Part shown: piece after piece, positions 1-8,162 of the stretch
How positions within the stretch are numbered: position 1 is the first letter of the stretch
How the letters are laid out: each line of letters begins with the position of its first letter
Source: Scybalosoma faecavium
Lineage (GTDB): Bacteria > Bacillota > Clostridia > Christensenellales > Christensenellaceae
NCBI GenBank assembly: GCA_018716135.1
Contig: DVKG01000009.1
Location: forward strand, 62,001-126,000
DNA: 64,000 bases
Direction: 5' to 3'
Translations under genes and position numbers: made by a program
The notes under the pieces: model-generated
What the model was told of the DNA's origin: nothing
Seen by the model: only the letters and a program-made list of their open reading frames with translations
Database searches by the model: none

Positions 1-280
1 GGAGCAGGTTCTCACCTGTAACGCCCTTCATCTTAACTGCTGTATCAAAATAACCTCTGAACTGACCCTCCAGCATACCGTAAGCACGCTTAACCTTCTG
101 CTTCTCACGAAGCTGAACGCCGTATTCAGAAAGCTTCTTTCTGGATACTCCGTGCATACCGGGTGCCTGCGGACGTCTTGTGTAAGAGCATTTGCCGGAA
201 TAGCAGCGATCGCCCTTTAAGAACAGCTTTGCGCCTTCGCGTCTGCAAAGACGGCAAACCGAACCTGTATATCTTGCCAT
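1..280 (-). CDS. rpsD: 30S ribosomal protein S4, N-terminal part (cut by window edge)
   Basis: S4 binds 16S rRNA early in 30S assembly. Only the first 93 residues are present; the gene runs off the left edge. It begins MARYTGSVCRLCRREG and has Cys9, Cys12, Cys26 and Cys31, so it is the zinc-binding (C+) form, unlike the Cys-free form of Bacillus subtilis. Its AAGGAGG ribosome site overlaps the stop codon of rpsK, 15 nt upstream. rpoA and rplQ would be expected next, outside the window. Confidence 0.96.
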   Translation of the reverse strand, partial: MARYTGSVCRLCRREGAKLFLKGDRCYSGKCSYTRRPQAPGMHGVSRKKLSEYGVQLREKQKVKRAYGMLEGQFRGYFDTAVKMKGVTGENLL

Positions 281-295
281 AGTGTAAAATCCTCC

Positions 296-688
296 TTAGA
301 CCCTTCTGCGCTTAGGCGGACGGCAGCCGTTGTGCGGGATAGGCGTAACGTCCTTGATGAGCGTAACCTCGAGACCGGCTGTCTGAAGCGCTCTGATAGC
401 TGCTTCACGACCGGAGCCAGGGCCCTTTACATAAACCTCTACCGTACGAAGACCATGCTCCATAGCAGCCTTCGCTGCTGTTTCTGCTGCCATCTGAGCC
501 GCAAAGGGAGTGGACTTCTTAGAACCGCGGAATCCGAGCGCGCCTGCGCTGGACTGTGAAAGCGCGTTGCCCGCGAGGTCGGACATCGTAACGATAGTGT
601 TATTAAAGGAGGAACGAATATGAGCCGCGCCGCGCTCGATGTTTTTCTTTTCTCTGCGCTTTCTGATAACTCTCTTACCTTTAGCCAT
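296..688 (-). CDS. rpsK: 30S ribosomal protein S11
   Basis: A 130-residue S11, which forms part of the 30S platform near the mRNA exit. It has the basic start MAKGKRVIRKRREKK and the conserved tail HNGCRPPKRRRV. It lies 13 nt after rpsM and 15 nt before rpsD, the standard alpha-operon order. Length is normal for the family and nothing is odd. Confidence 0.98.
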   Translation of the reverse strand: MAKGKRVIRKRREKKNIERGAAHIRSSFNNTIVTMSDLAGNALSQSSAGALGFRGSKKSTPFAAQMAAETAAKAAMEHGLRTVEVYVKGPGSGREAAIRALQTAGLEVTLIKDVTPIPHNGCRPPKRRRV

Positions 689-701
689 TTATGTTCTCTC
701 C

Positions 702-1070
702 TTACTTTTTCTTACCTGCGACTGTACGCTTCGGACCTTTTCTTGTGCGAGCGTTAGTCTTTGTACTCTGACCGCGGACAGGCAGACTCTTTCTGTGTCT
801 CACGCCGCGATAGCATCCGATTTCAACCAGACGCTTTATATTAAGGCTTACTTCACGACGAAGATCGCCTTCTACTTTAAAGTTCTTGTCTACATACTCA
901 CGAAGCTTAGCCAGATCGTCTTCAGAAATGTCTTTGACTCTGATATTTCCGTCTACGCCTGTTTCCTTCAGTATGCGCTGCGCAGAGGGCAGACCGATAC
1001 CATAGATATAGGTCAGGCCAATCTCAATGCGCTTTTCTCTGGGCAAATCTACCCCAGCGATACGTGCCAT
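702..1070 (-). CDS. rpsM: 30S ribosomal protein S13
   Basis: A 122-residue S13, the 30S head protein that contacts the P-site tRNA and the 50S subunit. It starts MARIAGVDLPREKR and ends in the usual basic tail (KGPKRTVAGKKK); YRGVRHRKSLPVRGQ is a typical core motif. An AGGTATTCC-type leader with GGAGG precedes the start. Unusually, 277 nt separate it from rpmJ instead of the normal short spacer, so it may have its own promoter or processing site. Confidence 0.98.
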   Translation of the reverse strand: MARIAGVDLPREKRIEIGLTYIYGIGLPSAQRILKETGVDGNIRVKDISEDDLAKLREYVDKNFKVEGDLRREVSLNIKRLVEIGCYRGVRHRKSLPVRGQSTKTNARTRKGPKRTVAGKKK

Positions 1071-1347
1071 TAATGGAATACCTCCGAATAAAGTGTGATA
1101 TTTAATGTAGTTTCTTTATTATTTATAATAGACCATGTGCGTCCGCTCATTTGCATATGAGTATAGTACCCTGCCGCATACGCCATCGGTCAGCATATCC
1201 GCTGCCGTATTAAGCAGTATACCCATTCAGCCGCTGCAATTAAACTTCCGCGCAAGGCATATTGAAAGATTTAGGCTTACATATCAATAAGCGCAACTCT
1301 GCTTTCCAGAGAAGCGCGTAAGCCCTGAGCAAATAATTCCGGGTCGC

Positions 1348-1461
1348 TCAGCCCTGCTTCTGCTTGTGCTTAGGATTCTGACAGATAACCATAACTTTGC
1401 CGTGGCGTTTGATTATCTTGCACTTTTCGCAGATAGGCTTAACACTGGGTCTTACCTTCAT
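1348..1461 (-). CDS. rpmJ: 50S ribosomal protein L36
   Basis: A 37-residue L36 reading MKVRPSVKPICEKCK onward. The zinc-ribbon ligands are visible as Cys11, Cys14, Cys27 and His32, so this is the zinc-binding paralogue. AAGGAGG lies at a normal distance from the ATG. It sits between the Nudix gene (143 nt upstream) and rpsM (277 nt downstream); both gaps are long for this operon. Confidence 0.97.
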   Translation of the reverse strand: MKVRPSVKPICEKCKIIKRHGKVMVICQNPKHKQKQG

Positions 1462-1604
1462 GATAGTTTCCTCCTTAGATAAGAGCATAGCCCGCCCCCG
1501 GATTTGAGGCGTGCTTGTTTATTTTATACTTATTTTGGTTATAGTTCAATGCCTGCCAGAGCATTTTATTTAAAATTTACAATTTGTTCACATTTTATGC
1601 GAAT

Positions 1605-2108
1605 TTATTTTTGCATCAGCTTTTTGTCTATCGCTAAATTCAGAAATTTTTCAGCGAGACTTCCGTGCAATATGTTATCTTTAGCCTCTTTTGGCGTAAA
1701 CCAAACCGCACTGTCGATTTCATCTGCGTTTAAATGCGAGATGTCATCTGAGCTGACACAGCATGCAAAATTGACCATCAATGTATTGCTGCGTTCGAAA
1801 TACTCCGTCTTGTTGAATGCAAAATCTATTACATCCAATCCTGTCTCTTCTTTCACCTCACGCACCAGCGCATTCTCTGCCGTTTCGCCTCTGTTGACAA
1901 ATCCGGCTACGAGTATATATTCCTCTTTGCCGTGCTGCTTCGTCAGGAGAATCTTATCTCTGGACGGAGCGAATATCTCCGTACTTATAGCAACATTAAA
2001 CATCGGAAAGCGAAAGTCGCCGCACGTCTCGCAGTATGGTATTTCTTTGCCTTCCGATTCAAGATAACGCATTTTCAGCTCATCGCCGCAGAACATACAG
2101 TGTTTCAT
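1605..2108 (-). CDS. Nudix hydrolase with N-terminal zinc ribbon
   Basis: A 167-residue protein. Residues 1-35 form a four-cysteine zinc ribbon (Cys4, Cys7, Cys26, Cys29), and residues 69-91 are a complete Nudix box of the form G-x5-E-x7-REV-x-EET-G-L. Nudix enzymes cleave nucleoside diphosphates linked to another group. The ribbon-plus-Nudix layout recalls NudC-type NAD/NADH or RNA-cap pyrophosphatases, but the NudC signature SQPWPFP is not seen after the box, so the substrate is open. The ATG overlaps the infA stop as TAATG, implying translational coupling. A Nudix gene here, inside a ribosomal operon, is unusual. Confidence 0.85.
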   Translation of the reverse strand: MKHCMFCGDELKMRYLESEGKEIPYCETCGDFRFPMFNVAISTEIFAPSRDKILLTKQHGKEEYILVAGFVNRGETAENALVREVKEETGLDVIDFAFNKTEYFERSNTLMVNFACCVSSDDISHLNADEIDSAVWFTPKEAKDNILHGSLAEKFLNLAIDKKLMQK

Positions 2109-2332
2109 TATCTGCCTTTGCCTCTCCATGTTATTCTGCCCCTCGTCAGGTCATAGGGAGAGAGCTCTACTTTTACAGTATCTCCCGGCAGAATTCTAAT
2201 ATAGTGCATACGCAGTTTACCCGAAATATGCGCCAAAATCTTGTGTCCGTTCTCCAGTTCTACCTCAAAAGAAGCGTTCGGGAATGCATCTGTAACCTTA
2301 CCCTCTACTTCTATTACATCACTCTTCGACAA
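2108..2332 (-). CDS. infA: Translation initiation factor IF-1, probable TTG start
   Basis: IF-1 is an OB-fold protein that occupies the 30S A site during initiation. The start was chosen at TTG, giving a 74-residue MSKSDVIEVEGKV form that matches the family. An in-frame GTG nine nucleotides earlier is directly abutted by AAGGAGG, which leaves no spacing, whereas the TTG lies 8-9 nt downstream. The gene overlaps the end of the KOW gene by 14 nt and is joined to the Nudix gene by TAATG. A TTG start would keep initiation modest. Confidence 0.93.
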   Translation of the reverse strand: MSKSDVIEVEGKVTDAFPNASFEVELENGHKILAHISGKLRMHYIRILPGDTVKVELSPYDLTRGRITWRGKGR

Positions 2333-2612
2333 GTTGTTCACCCTCCTTTTTTAATTTATATCCGCTGACCGCGCTTTTAACCTCAGCGTCGAATACCTTC
2401 GCGCCCGAGAGGAACTTCTCGCCTATGGGCGATATCTCCGGAGTGAGCCGCAGGTGCTTTAGCTTTTTGCGCTTTGGTCGCTCAATTCTGCGCATTGTGC
2501 CATCTACTATCTCGACGTAGCGTTCGTCAAGTATATTGCATATCATGAAATACCTTCCCTTGTCTCTGCCCTGCCTTGATTCGCAGAACATACCCGGTCT
2601 AGGTTCTATCAT
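2319..2612 (-). CDS. KOW-domain RNA-binding protein (L14e/L6e-like)
   Basis: A 97-residue protein beginning MIEPRPGMFCESRQGRDKGR. The N-terminal half resembles a KOW motif (PGMFCESRQGRDKGRYFMI), as in the archaeal L14e-type family that Firmicutes often carry between map and infA; the C-terminal half is basic (IERPKRKKLKH). The likely role is RNA binding linked to the ribosome, but no firm function is known to me. Its start overlaps the map stop as ATGA, and its end overlaps infA. Confidence 0.85.
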   Translation of the reverse strand: MIEPRPGMFCESRQGRDKGRYFMICNILDERYVEIVDGTMRRIERPKRKKLKHLRLTPEISPIGEKFLSGAKVFDAEVKSAVSGYKLKKEGEQLVEE

Positions 2613-3367
2613 TCCATACCCTCCAAAAGCGTCAATATCTCAGGTTCGCCGTGGCTGTTTATTGCGATAGTGTTTTCGTAATGCGCCGCAGGCTTGCCGT
2701 CTTTCGTGCAATATGTCCATCCGTCGTTTCTGACCACTACCGTGGGCTTCCCCAGCGTTATCATCGGCTCGACCGCCAAGGTCATTCCTTCGTGCAGCTT
2801 GGGGCCGCGTCTCTTGGTCACGTAATTAGGCACATCCGGCGGCTCGTGCAGCGACTGACCGACGCCATGGCCGACCAACTCGCGCACTATACCAAAACCA
2901 TATGGGCGGACGTATTCCTCAATTCCGCGGGAGATATCCACAACATGATTGCCCGGCACGGCGTTCTTAATTCCTTCGAAGAAAGACTGCCTCGTCACTT
3001 TTATCAGTTCCTCTACCTCCGGCGCAATCTCGCCTACGGGGATAGTTCTCGCCATGTCGGAATGATAGCCGTGAATAACCGCGCCCATGTCCACGCTTAT
3101 TATATCGCCCTCGTGCAGCTTGCGCTCTGAAGGAAAGCCGTGTACTATCTCCTCGTTCACTGATGCACAAATCGTTCCGGGAAAACCATTATAGTTTAAA
3201 AAGTTAGGCTGTGCGCCTCTGGATATTATATAATCGTAGGCTATTTTATCTAATCTTTTTGTCGTTATACCCGGCCTGACCGCTTCGATCACCTTCTGCA
3301 TCGCTATCGCGGCGATTTCCGCAGCCTCTCTCATTTTTTTCAGTTCTGATTCGGATTTATACGTCAT
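2609..3367 (-). CDS. map: Methionine aminopeptidase, type I
   Basis: This 252-residue M24 metallopeptidase removes the initiator Met from new proteins. Metal and active-site motifs are visible: the Asp pair in ISVDMGAVIHGYHSDMAR, His in GHGVGQSLHEPP, Glu in LAVEPM and Glu in HYENTIAI. It follows adk by 35 nt in the usual spc-operon position and is coupled to the KOW gene by ATGA. Confidence 0.97.
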   Translation of the reverse strand: MTYKSESELKKMREAAEIAAIAMQKVIEAVRPGITTKRLDKIAYDYIISRGAQPNFLNYNGFPGTICASVNEEIVHGFPSERKLHEGDIISVDMGAVIHGYHSDMARTIPVGEIAPEVEELIKVTRQSFFEGIKNAVPGNHVVDISRGIEEYVRPYGFGIVRELVGHGVGQSLHEPPDVPNYVTKRRGPKLHEGMTLAVEPMITLGKPTVVVRNDGWTYCTKDGKPAAHYENTIAINSHGEPEILTLLEGME

Positions 3368-3402
3368 TTTGCCCTTTCCTACTTAATTCGCCGCGAACAC
3401 AA

Positions 3403-4020
3403 TTATTTAGTCAGCGCCGCCATGCACTCAGCCGCCACAGCCTCTACCGATTGATTCGCCTCAATAGTCGTGACTATGCCTTTCTCCTCATAGTATCCCA
3501 CGAGAGGAGCTGTAGACTTTTCATAAACTTCAAAGCGATTGCGGACTGTCTCCTCATTGTCATCGGGACGAGTGTAAAGCTCGCCATGGCACTTGTCGCA
3601 CTCTGCCTGTTCGCCTATAACGTGAGTGTTGTACACTGCGCCGCAGCTCTTGCAGACCTTGCGGGAGCATATTCTGTCTATTATTACATCTACTGTTGTA
3701 GACAGATTTATAACAGCATCTATCGTTGCAATATTGTCAAGAGCCTTAGCTTGCTCGACCGTACGCGGGAAACCGTCAAAAAGGATTCCTCCCTCTGCGT
3801 TTTTGAGCTTTTCTGCTACCATGTCGATTATCACCTGATCAGGTACCAAGTCGCCTTTGTCAATGTAAGACTTAGCCATCTTTCCCAGTTCTGTGCCCTG
3901 CTTTATTTCGCTTCTGAGCATATCGCCGGTGGAGAGGTGCTCAAGATTGAGCTTCCCTTTGATTTCTGCCGCAATTGTACCCTTGCCCGCTCCGGGAGGG
4001 CCTAAGAAAATTACATTCAT
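3403..4020 (-). CDS. adk: Adenylate kinase, zinc-type
   Basis: A 205-residue enzyme that interconverts ATP+AMP and 2 ADP. The start is the ATG before the P-loop (MNVIFLGPPGAGKGT), preceded by AGGAG; an upstream extension has no ribosome site. The LID carries four cysteines (CKSCG and CDKCHG), the structural zinc form common in Gram-positives. It lies 127 nt after secY, with small hairpins but no clear terminator between. Confidence 0.97.
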   Translation of the reverse strand: MNVIFLGPPGAGKGTIAAEIKGKLNLEHLSTGDMLRSEIKQGTELGKMAKSYIDKGDLVPDQVIIDMVAEKLKNAEGGILFDGFPRTVEQAKALDNIATIDAVINLSTTVDVIIDRICSRKVCKSCGAVYNTHVIGEQAECDKCHGELYTRPDDNEETVRNRFEVYEKSTAPLVGYYEEKGIVTTIEANQSVEAVAAECMAALTK

Positions 4021-4147
4021 TCTATTATTTCTCCTAATATCGTCGAAAAACGCTTCACCTTGACATATATGCAAGGCGCATTTTGCCTATGCGCACTAAA
4101 GCCGCAGCAGGAGGGGCGGCCTCCATACTGCGTTCGTGCTTTACTTA

Positions 4148-5410
4148 TTATTTAAGAAATCCTTTGTAATGGCGCATCATCATCTGCGATTCAATCTGTC
4201 TGATTGTTTCAAGCGCAACGCTTACTATAATCAACAAACTCGTCGCACCGAAAGCGCTCGCCACGCCTGTCGCACTGGAGAACACCGTCGGCACAGCTGC
4301 TACTATAGCAAGGAAAATCGCACCGAAAAATGTTATCTTAGAGAGAATCTTTGAGAGATACTCGCTTGTCGGGCGTCCCGGGCGAATGCCGGGGATAAAT
4401 CCGCCGTACTGCTGCATGTTATTCGCAACATCAATCGGATTGAAGCTTATCTGCGAATAGAAATACGAGAAGAACAGTATCAGCAGGAAATAAACCACCA
4501 TATATATCAGCGAGCCTGCTGCGAGCCATTTAGTGTACCAGTTGAAAAACGCGCTGTCCGGCCAGAAAATCTGGCATAGCATATACGGGAACTGAATGAA
4601 CGTAATCGCGAAAATCAGCGGCATAACACCGGAAGCGTTGACTTTCATAGGGATATACGTCGATTGTCCGCCGTACTGCTTGCGTCCTACCACGCGCTTA
4701 GCGTACTGCACCGGGATTCTGCGTTCGCCCATATCCATGTATGTTATCAGCGTAATAATAGCCAGCGCAATAACAATCAGGATTACGGGTACATACCAAG
4801 CCGTCGTGCCCAGAGCAACATTCTGACCTATCGTCCATATGTAGCCCGGGAAGGAGCTGAGTATGTTTATAAAGATGATAAGGGATATACCGTTTCCGAT
4901 TCCCTTCTCGTTTACTCTTTCCCCCATCCACATAACAAGGCAGGAGCCTGCCGTAAGCGTCAGGACTACTACCAAGTAAGAGAAGAAGTCTGCCGAGATC
5001 ATAGCCGAGCTGCCCATCGAAAGCATTATGCCGGCGGACTGAATTACCGCCAAAATCAGCGTTACAATGCGCGTGATCTTTGTGATCTTTCTTCTGCCGT
5101 CGTCGCCCTCTTTTGTCATTCTCTCGAGAGCGGGGATAGCCACGCAGAGCAAATTCATTATAATGGATGCGTTGATATACGGCATTACGCCGAGAGCGAA
5201 CAGCGTCATGTTGGAGAGGCTGCCGCCCGAAAACAGGTCAAGGAACGACAGCGCGGAATATTCGCCCACCATTTCCTGGATATATGATACATTAACACCC
5301 GGCACCGGAACGAAGCATCCCAGTCTGTATATGAACAGTATCAGCAGAGTGAACAGTATCTTTTTTCTTAATTCTTCGATTTTCCAGGCATTCCCTAAGA
5401 CCTTGAACAT
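4148..5410 (-). CDS. secY: Preprotein translocase subunit SecY
   Basis: A 420-residue multi-spanning membrane channel subunit of the Sec translocon. It starts MFKVLGNAWKIEELRKK and has the RRIPVQYAKRVVG loop and GGFIPGIRPGRPT cytoplasmic loop typical of SecY; about ten hydrophobic segments are visible. Its ATG overlaps the rplO stop as TAATG, so translation is coupled to L15. Confidence 0.97.
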   Translation of the reverse strand: MFKVLGNAWKIEELRKKILFTLLILFIYRLGCFVPVPGVNVSYIQEMVGEYSALSFLDLFSGGSLSNMTLFALGVMPYINASIIMNLLCVAIPALERMTKEGDDGRRKITKITRIVTLILAVIQSAGIMLSMGSSAMISADFFSYLVVVLTLTAGSCLVMWMGERVNEKGIGNGISLIIFINILSSFPGYIWTIGQNVALGTTAWYVPVILIVIALAIITLITYMDMGERRIPVQYAKRVVGRKQYGGQSTYIPMKVNASGVMPLIFAITFIQFPYMLCQIFWPDSAFFNWYTKWLAAGSLIYMVVYFLLILFFSYFYSQISFNPIDVANNMQQYGGFIPGIRPGRPTSEYLSKILSKITFFGAIFLAIVAAVPTVFSSATGVASAFGATSLLIIVSVALETIRQIESQMMMRHYKGFLK

Positions 5411-5853
5411 TAGCCAATCACCTCAACACTGCCGCCGGCAGCTTCTATCTTCTGCTGCGCTGTCTTAGTGAATTTGACCGCCTTGACGCTGAGCTTCTTT
5501 GTCAGCTCGCCATCGCCCAAAACCTTCAGACCATCGCCGATTTTCTTTACGAAACCGACTTCTTTCAGGAACTGTGCTGTAATCTCTGTGCCGTCTTCGA
5601 AGCACTCCAGATCAGCTACATTGATTGTAGCATATGTCTTTGCAAATATATTTGTGAAGCCTCTCTTGGGGATTCTTCTTGTGAGCGGCATCTGACCGCC
5701 TTCGAATCCGGGGCGTACGCCGCCGCCGCTTCTTGCCTTCTGACCCTTCTGACCGCGAGCAGAAGTCTTGCCTATGCCGGAGCCTGTGCCTCTGCCGACT
5801 CTCTTCTCAGAGTGTCTCGCGCCTTCAGCGGGTTTGAGTTCATGAAGTTTCAT
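5410..5853 (-). CDS. rplO: 50S ribosomal protein L15
   Basis: A 147-residue L15 with the glycine- and arginine-rich N-terminal extension (GRGTGSGIGKTSARGQKG and GGGVRPGFEGGQMP) that threads into 23S rRNA. It lies 13 nt after rpmD, and its stop overlaps the secY start. Confidence 0.97.
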   Translation of the reverse strand: MKLHELKPAEGARHSEKRVGRGTGSGIGKTSARGQKGQKARSGGGVRPGFEGGQMPLTRRIPKRGFTNIFAKTYATINVADLECFEDGTEITAQFLKEVGFVKKIGDGLKVLGDGELTKKLSVKAVKFTKTAQQKIEAAGGSVEVIG

Positions 5854-5866
5854 GTCTAAGCCCTCC

Positions 5867-6046
5867 TTATATTTCTTCGACAGAAAGAAGATGCTTTACT
5901 TTGAAAATCTGACCTCTGATGGGGCCGTTGTCTTCTTTAATAACTGTCTGATGGAGCTTGCGCAGGCCGAGTGCTTTAACTGTATCCTTCTGGTCCTGCT
6001 TGCAGCCTATAGGGCTTTTTACGAGTGTTACTTTTAACTGTGCCAT
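5867..6046 (-). CDS. rpmD: 50S ribosomal protein L30
   Basis: A 59-residue L30 translated as MAQLKVTLVKSPIGCKQDQK and so on, ending LLSVEEI. The pattern LVKSPIGCKxxQKxTVKALGLRKLH is diagnostic for L30. It is 6 nt from rpsE, and the rplO ribosome site covers its stop codon. The length is normal. Confidence 0.96.
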   Translation of the reverse strand: MAQLKVTLVKSPIGCKQDQKDTVKALGLRKLHQTVIKEDNGPIRGQIFKVKHLLSVEEI

Positions 6047-6052
6047 AGCCCT

Positions 6053-6553
6053 TTACCTCCCTAAGTGCTCTACAGGTACACCGCGAAGCTTAGCTACCTG
6101 CTCAGCTGTACGCAGCTCAGCGAGACCGGCGATAGTAGCCTTAACGCAGTTGATCGGGTTGTTAGAGCCCTGAGATTTAGCTCTGATATCCTTAATACCT
6201 GCCAGCTCGAGTACCGCACGTGCGTGACCGCCCGCGAGTACGCCGGTACCTTCTTTAGCGGGCATCATGTGAATTCTGCCGCGGCTGAAAGCGCCGATAA
6301 CTTCATGCGGGATCGTTGTACCGTCGAAGGGCACCTCGATCATGCTTCTCTTAGCTGCATCCTCTGCCTTGCGAATCGCCTCGGGGATTTCCGCCGCTTT
6401 GCCCATGCCGCATCCGACATGGCCGTTTTCATCGCCAACTACTACGAGGGCGCTGAAGCGCATGTTTCTGCCGCCTTTTACGGTCTTAGCTACGCGGTTG
6501 ACGGATACGAGCTTAGTCTTGAGATCTAATGTGCTTGCATCTATGCGTTGCAT
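6053..6553 (-). CDS. rpsE: 30S ribosomal protein S5
   Basis: A 166-residue S5, which shapes the mRNA entry channel and helps decoding accuracy. The N-terminal double-stranded-RNA-binding-like domain has NRVAKTVKGGRNMRFSALV, and the C-terminal domain has LAGIKDIRAKSQGSNNPIN. It follows rplR by 15 nt. Confidence 0.98.
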   Translation of the reverse strand: MQRIDASTLDLKTKLVSVNRVAKTVKGGRNMRFSALVVVGDENGHVGCGMGKAAEIPEAIRKAEDAAKRSMIEVPFDGTTIPHEVIGAFSRGRIHMMPAKEGTGVLAGGHARAVLELAGIKDIRAKSQGSNNPINCVKATIAGLAELRTAEQVAKLRGVPVEHLGR

Positions 6554-6568
6554 TTTTTCGTCCTCCTC

Positions 6569-6937
6569 TTACAGCGTGAGGCCGGCTTCTCTAGCGCCGT
6601 CCGCCACGTTAGCGACTCTGCCTGTGTAAAGGTATCCGCCGCGGTCAAATACTACTTCCTTGATACCGGCAGCGATAGCTCTCTTCGCTGCTGTCTCCCC
6701 GACGAGCTTCGCAGCCTGCTCTTTTGTCATATCCGCGATTTGAGGAGCGATCTCTTTATCGAGAGTGGAGCAGGAGCAAATTGTGTGACCCTTCACGTCG
6801 TCTATAACCTGAACATAAATGTTCGCGTTGCTTCTGTATACATTCATTCTCGGGCGCTCAGCCGTTCCGCTGATTTTATTGCGAATGCGCTGGTGACGTC
6901 CTTTGCGAATAGCATTCTTATCTATTTTCTTAATCAT
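6569..6937 (-). CDS. rplR: 50S ribosomal protein L18
   Basis: A 122-residue 5S-rRNA-binding protein of the central protuberance. The conserved RPRMNVYRSNANIYVQVID segment and the C-terminal VVFDRGGYLYTGRV are present. It sits 19 nt after rplF, in the canonical order. Confidence 0.98.
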   Translation of the reverse strand: MIKKIDKNAIRKGRHQRIRNKISGTAERPRMNVYRSNANIYVQVIDDVKGHTICSCSTLDKEIAPQIADMTKEQAAKLVGETAAKRAIAAGIKEVVFDRGGYLYTGRVANVADGAREAGLTL

Positions 6938-6956
6938 ATTCTAAAAGAACCTCCCA

Positions 6957-7496
6957 TTACATTCCGGACTTGCCTTCTTTGCGGCGTACATACTCGCCCT
7001 TATAGCGAATACCCTTGCCTTTATAAGGCTCCGGCGGACGCAGCTCGCGGATGTTAGCCGCAACCTGCCCTACAAGCTGCTTGTCAATGCCCTTGACGAT
7101 GATGCTGTTGTTGTTGGGCACTTCGAACGTGATACCTGCGGGCTGCTCTACCTCTACGGGGTGAGAGAAACCGAGGTTAAGCGTGAGCTTCTTTCCGGAG
7201 AGCGCAGCTCTGTAACCTACACCGATGATTTCCAGTTCTTTTGCGAACTCGGCGTGTACGCCCTGAACCATGTTGTTGATGAGAGCGCGTGTAAGCCCAT
7301 GGAGCGCTCTGTGCTTTTTGTCGTCCGAAGGACGCGTGACTGTGATAACGCCAGCGTCTATTTTAATTTCCATGTCGCCGCTGAACTGTTGGGTGAGCTC
7401 GCCCTTCGGTCCCTTGACCTTAAGTACGTTGCCGTCCGAAAGCTCGGCCGTAACGCCTGCAGGCAGCGTGACAGGAAGTTTTCCTATTCTTGACAT
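6957..7496 (-). CDS. rplF: 50S ribosomal protein L6
   Basis: A 179-residue L6 with two related alpha-beta domains near the sarcin-ricin loop. It starts MSRIGKLPVTLPAGV and ends PEPYKGKGIRYKGEYVRRK plus a short basic tail, both family hallmarks. It lies 37 nt after rpsH. Confidence 0.98.
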   Translation of the reverse strand: MSRIGKLPVTLPAGVTAELSDGNVLKVKGPKGELTQQFSGDMEIKIDAGVITVTRPSDDKKHRALHGLTRALINNMVQGVHAEFAKELEIIGVGYRAALSGKKLTLNLGFSHPVEVEQPAGITFEVPNNNSIIVKGIDKQLVGQVAANIRELRPPEPYKGKGIRYKGEYVRRKEGKSGM

Positions 7497-7533
7497 TTTT
7501 ACGTTGCACCTTTCGTTTATGCTTGTTTATTTA

Positions 7534-7932
7534 TTACCAGATATATGCAATTACTTCGCCGCCGACGCCAGCGTTTCTGGCTTCTTTATCAGTGACGATA
7601 CCCTTGGACGTGGAGATTATCGCGATACCAAGGCCGTTGAGAACCTTCGGGATCTGATCCTTGCGCGCATAAACTCTCAGACCGGGCTTGCTTATTTTCT
7701 TCAGACCGTTAATGACGTTTTCACCATTAGCGCCGTATTTCAGTCTAATTTTGAGCGTCCCCTGGACGCCATCCTCTACAACCTCGCAGCCTTTGATAAA
7801 GCCCTCTTTGAGCATTGTCTTTGCGATAGCAAGCTTCATTTTGGAAGCAGGCATCTGAACGACTTCACTCTTGTTTACGAGCGCGTTTCTGATGCGAGTC
7901 AGCATATCTGCTACAGGATCCGTAACCGGCAT
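7534..7932 (-). CDS. rpsH: 30S ribosomal protein S8
   Basis: A 132-residue S8, a primary binder of 16S helix 21. The N-terminal DPVADMLTRIRNA and the C-terminal GIAIISTSKGIVTDKEAR motifs are present. In other bacteria S8 represses the spc operon at the L5 region; I see no specific mimic site here. Confidence 0.98.
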   Translation of the reverse strand: MPVTDPVADMLTRIRNALVNKSEVVQMPASKMKLAIAKTMLKEGFIKGCEVVEDGVQGTLKIRLKYGANGENVINGLKKISKPGLRVYARKDQIPKVLNGLGIAIISTSKGIVTDKEARNAGVGGEVIAYIW

Positions 7933-7965
7933 GTTTGTTCCTCCTTCTTAATATGTGCCTAAAGT

Positions 7966-8151
7966 TTACCAGCTAGATTTCTTTACGCCCGGGATCTGAC
8001 CGCGGTACGCAAGTTCTCTAAAGCAGATACGGCAAATGCCGTATTTTCTAAGCACAGAATGGGGTCTGCCGCAGATACGGCATCTTGTGTAATTTCTCGT
8101 AGAGAACTTAGACCCTTTTTGCTGCTTTAAAACCATTGCTTTTTTAGCCAT
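7966..8151 (-). CDS. rpsN: 30S ribosomal protein S14, zinc-binding type Z
   Basis: A 61-residue short S14 whose zinc ligands are Cys24, Cys27, Cys40 and Cys43 (CRIC and CRIC). This is the zinc-dependent type rather than the longer zinc-free form. It lies 11 nt after rplE. The start MAKKAMVLKQQK has a GGA-rich ribosome site. Confidence 0.97.
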   Translation of the reverse strand: MAKKAMVLKQQKGSKFSTRNYTRCRICGRPHSVLRKYGICRICFRELAYRGQIPGVKKSSW

Positions 8152-8162
8152 TTATGTTATCC

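Noticed and set aside
639..1073. Plus-strand frames opposite the ribosomal genes
   Set aside because: They mirror highly conserved ribosomal proteins, lack ribosome sites and have unlikely composition.
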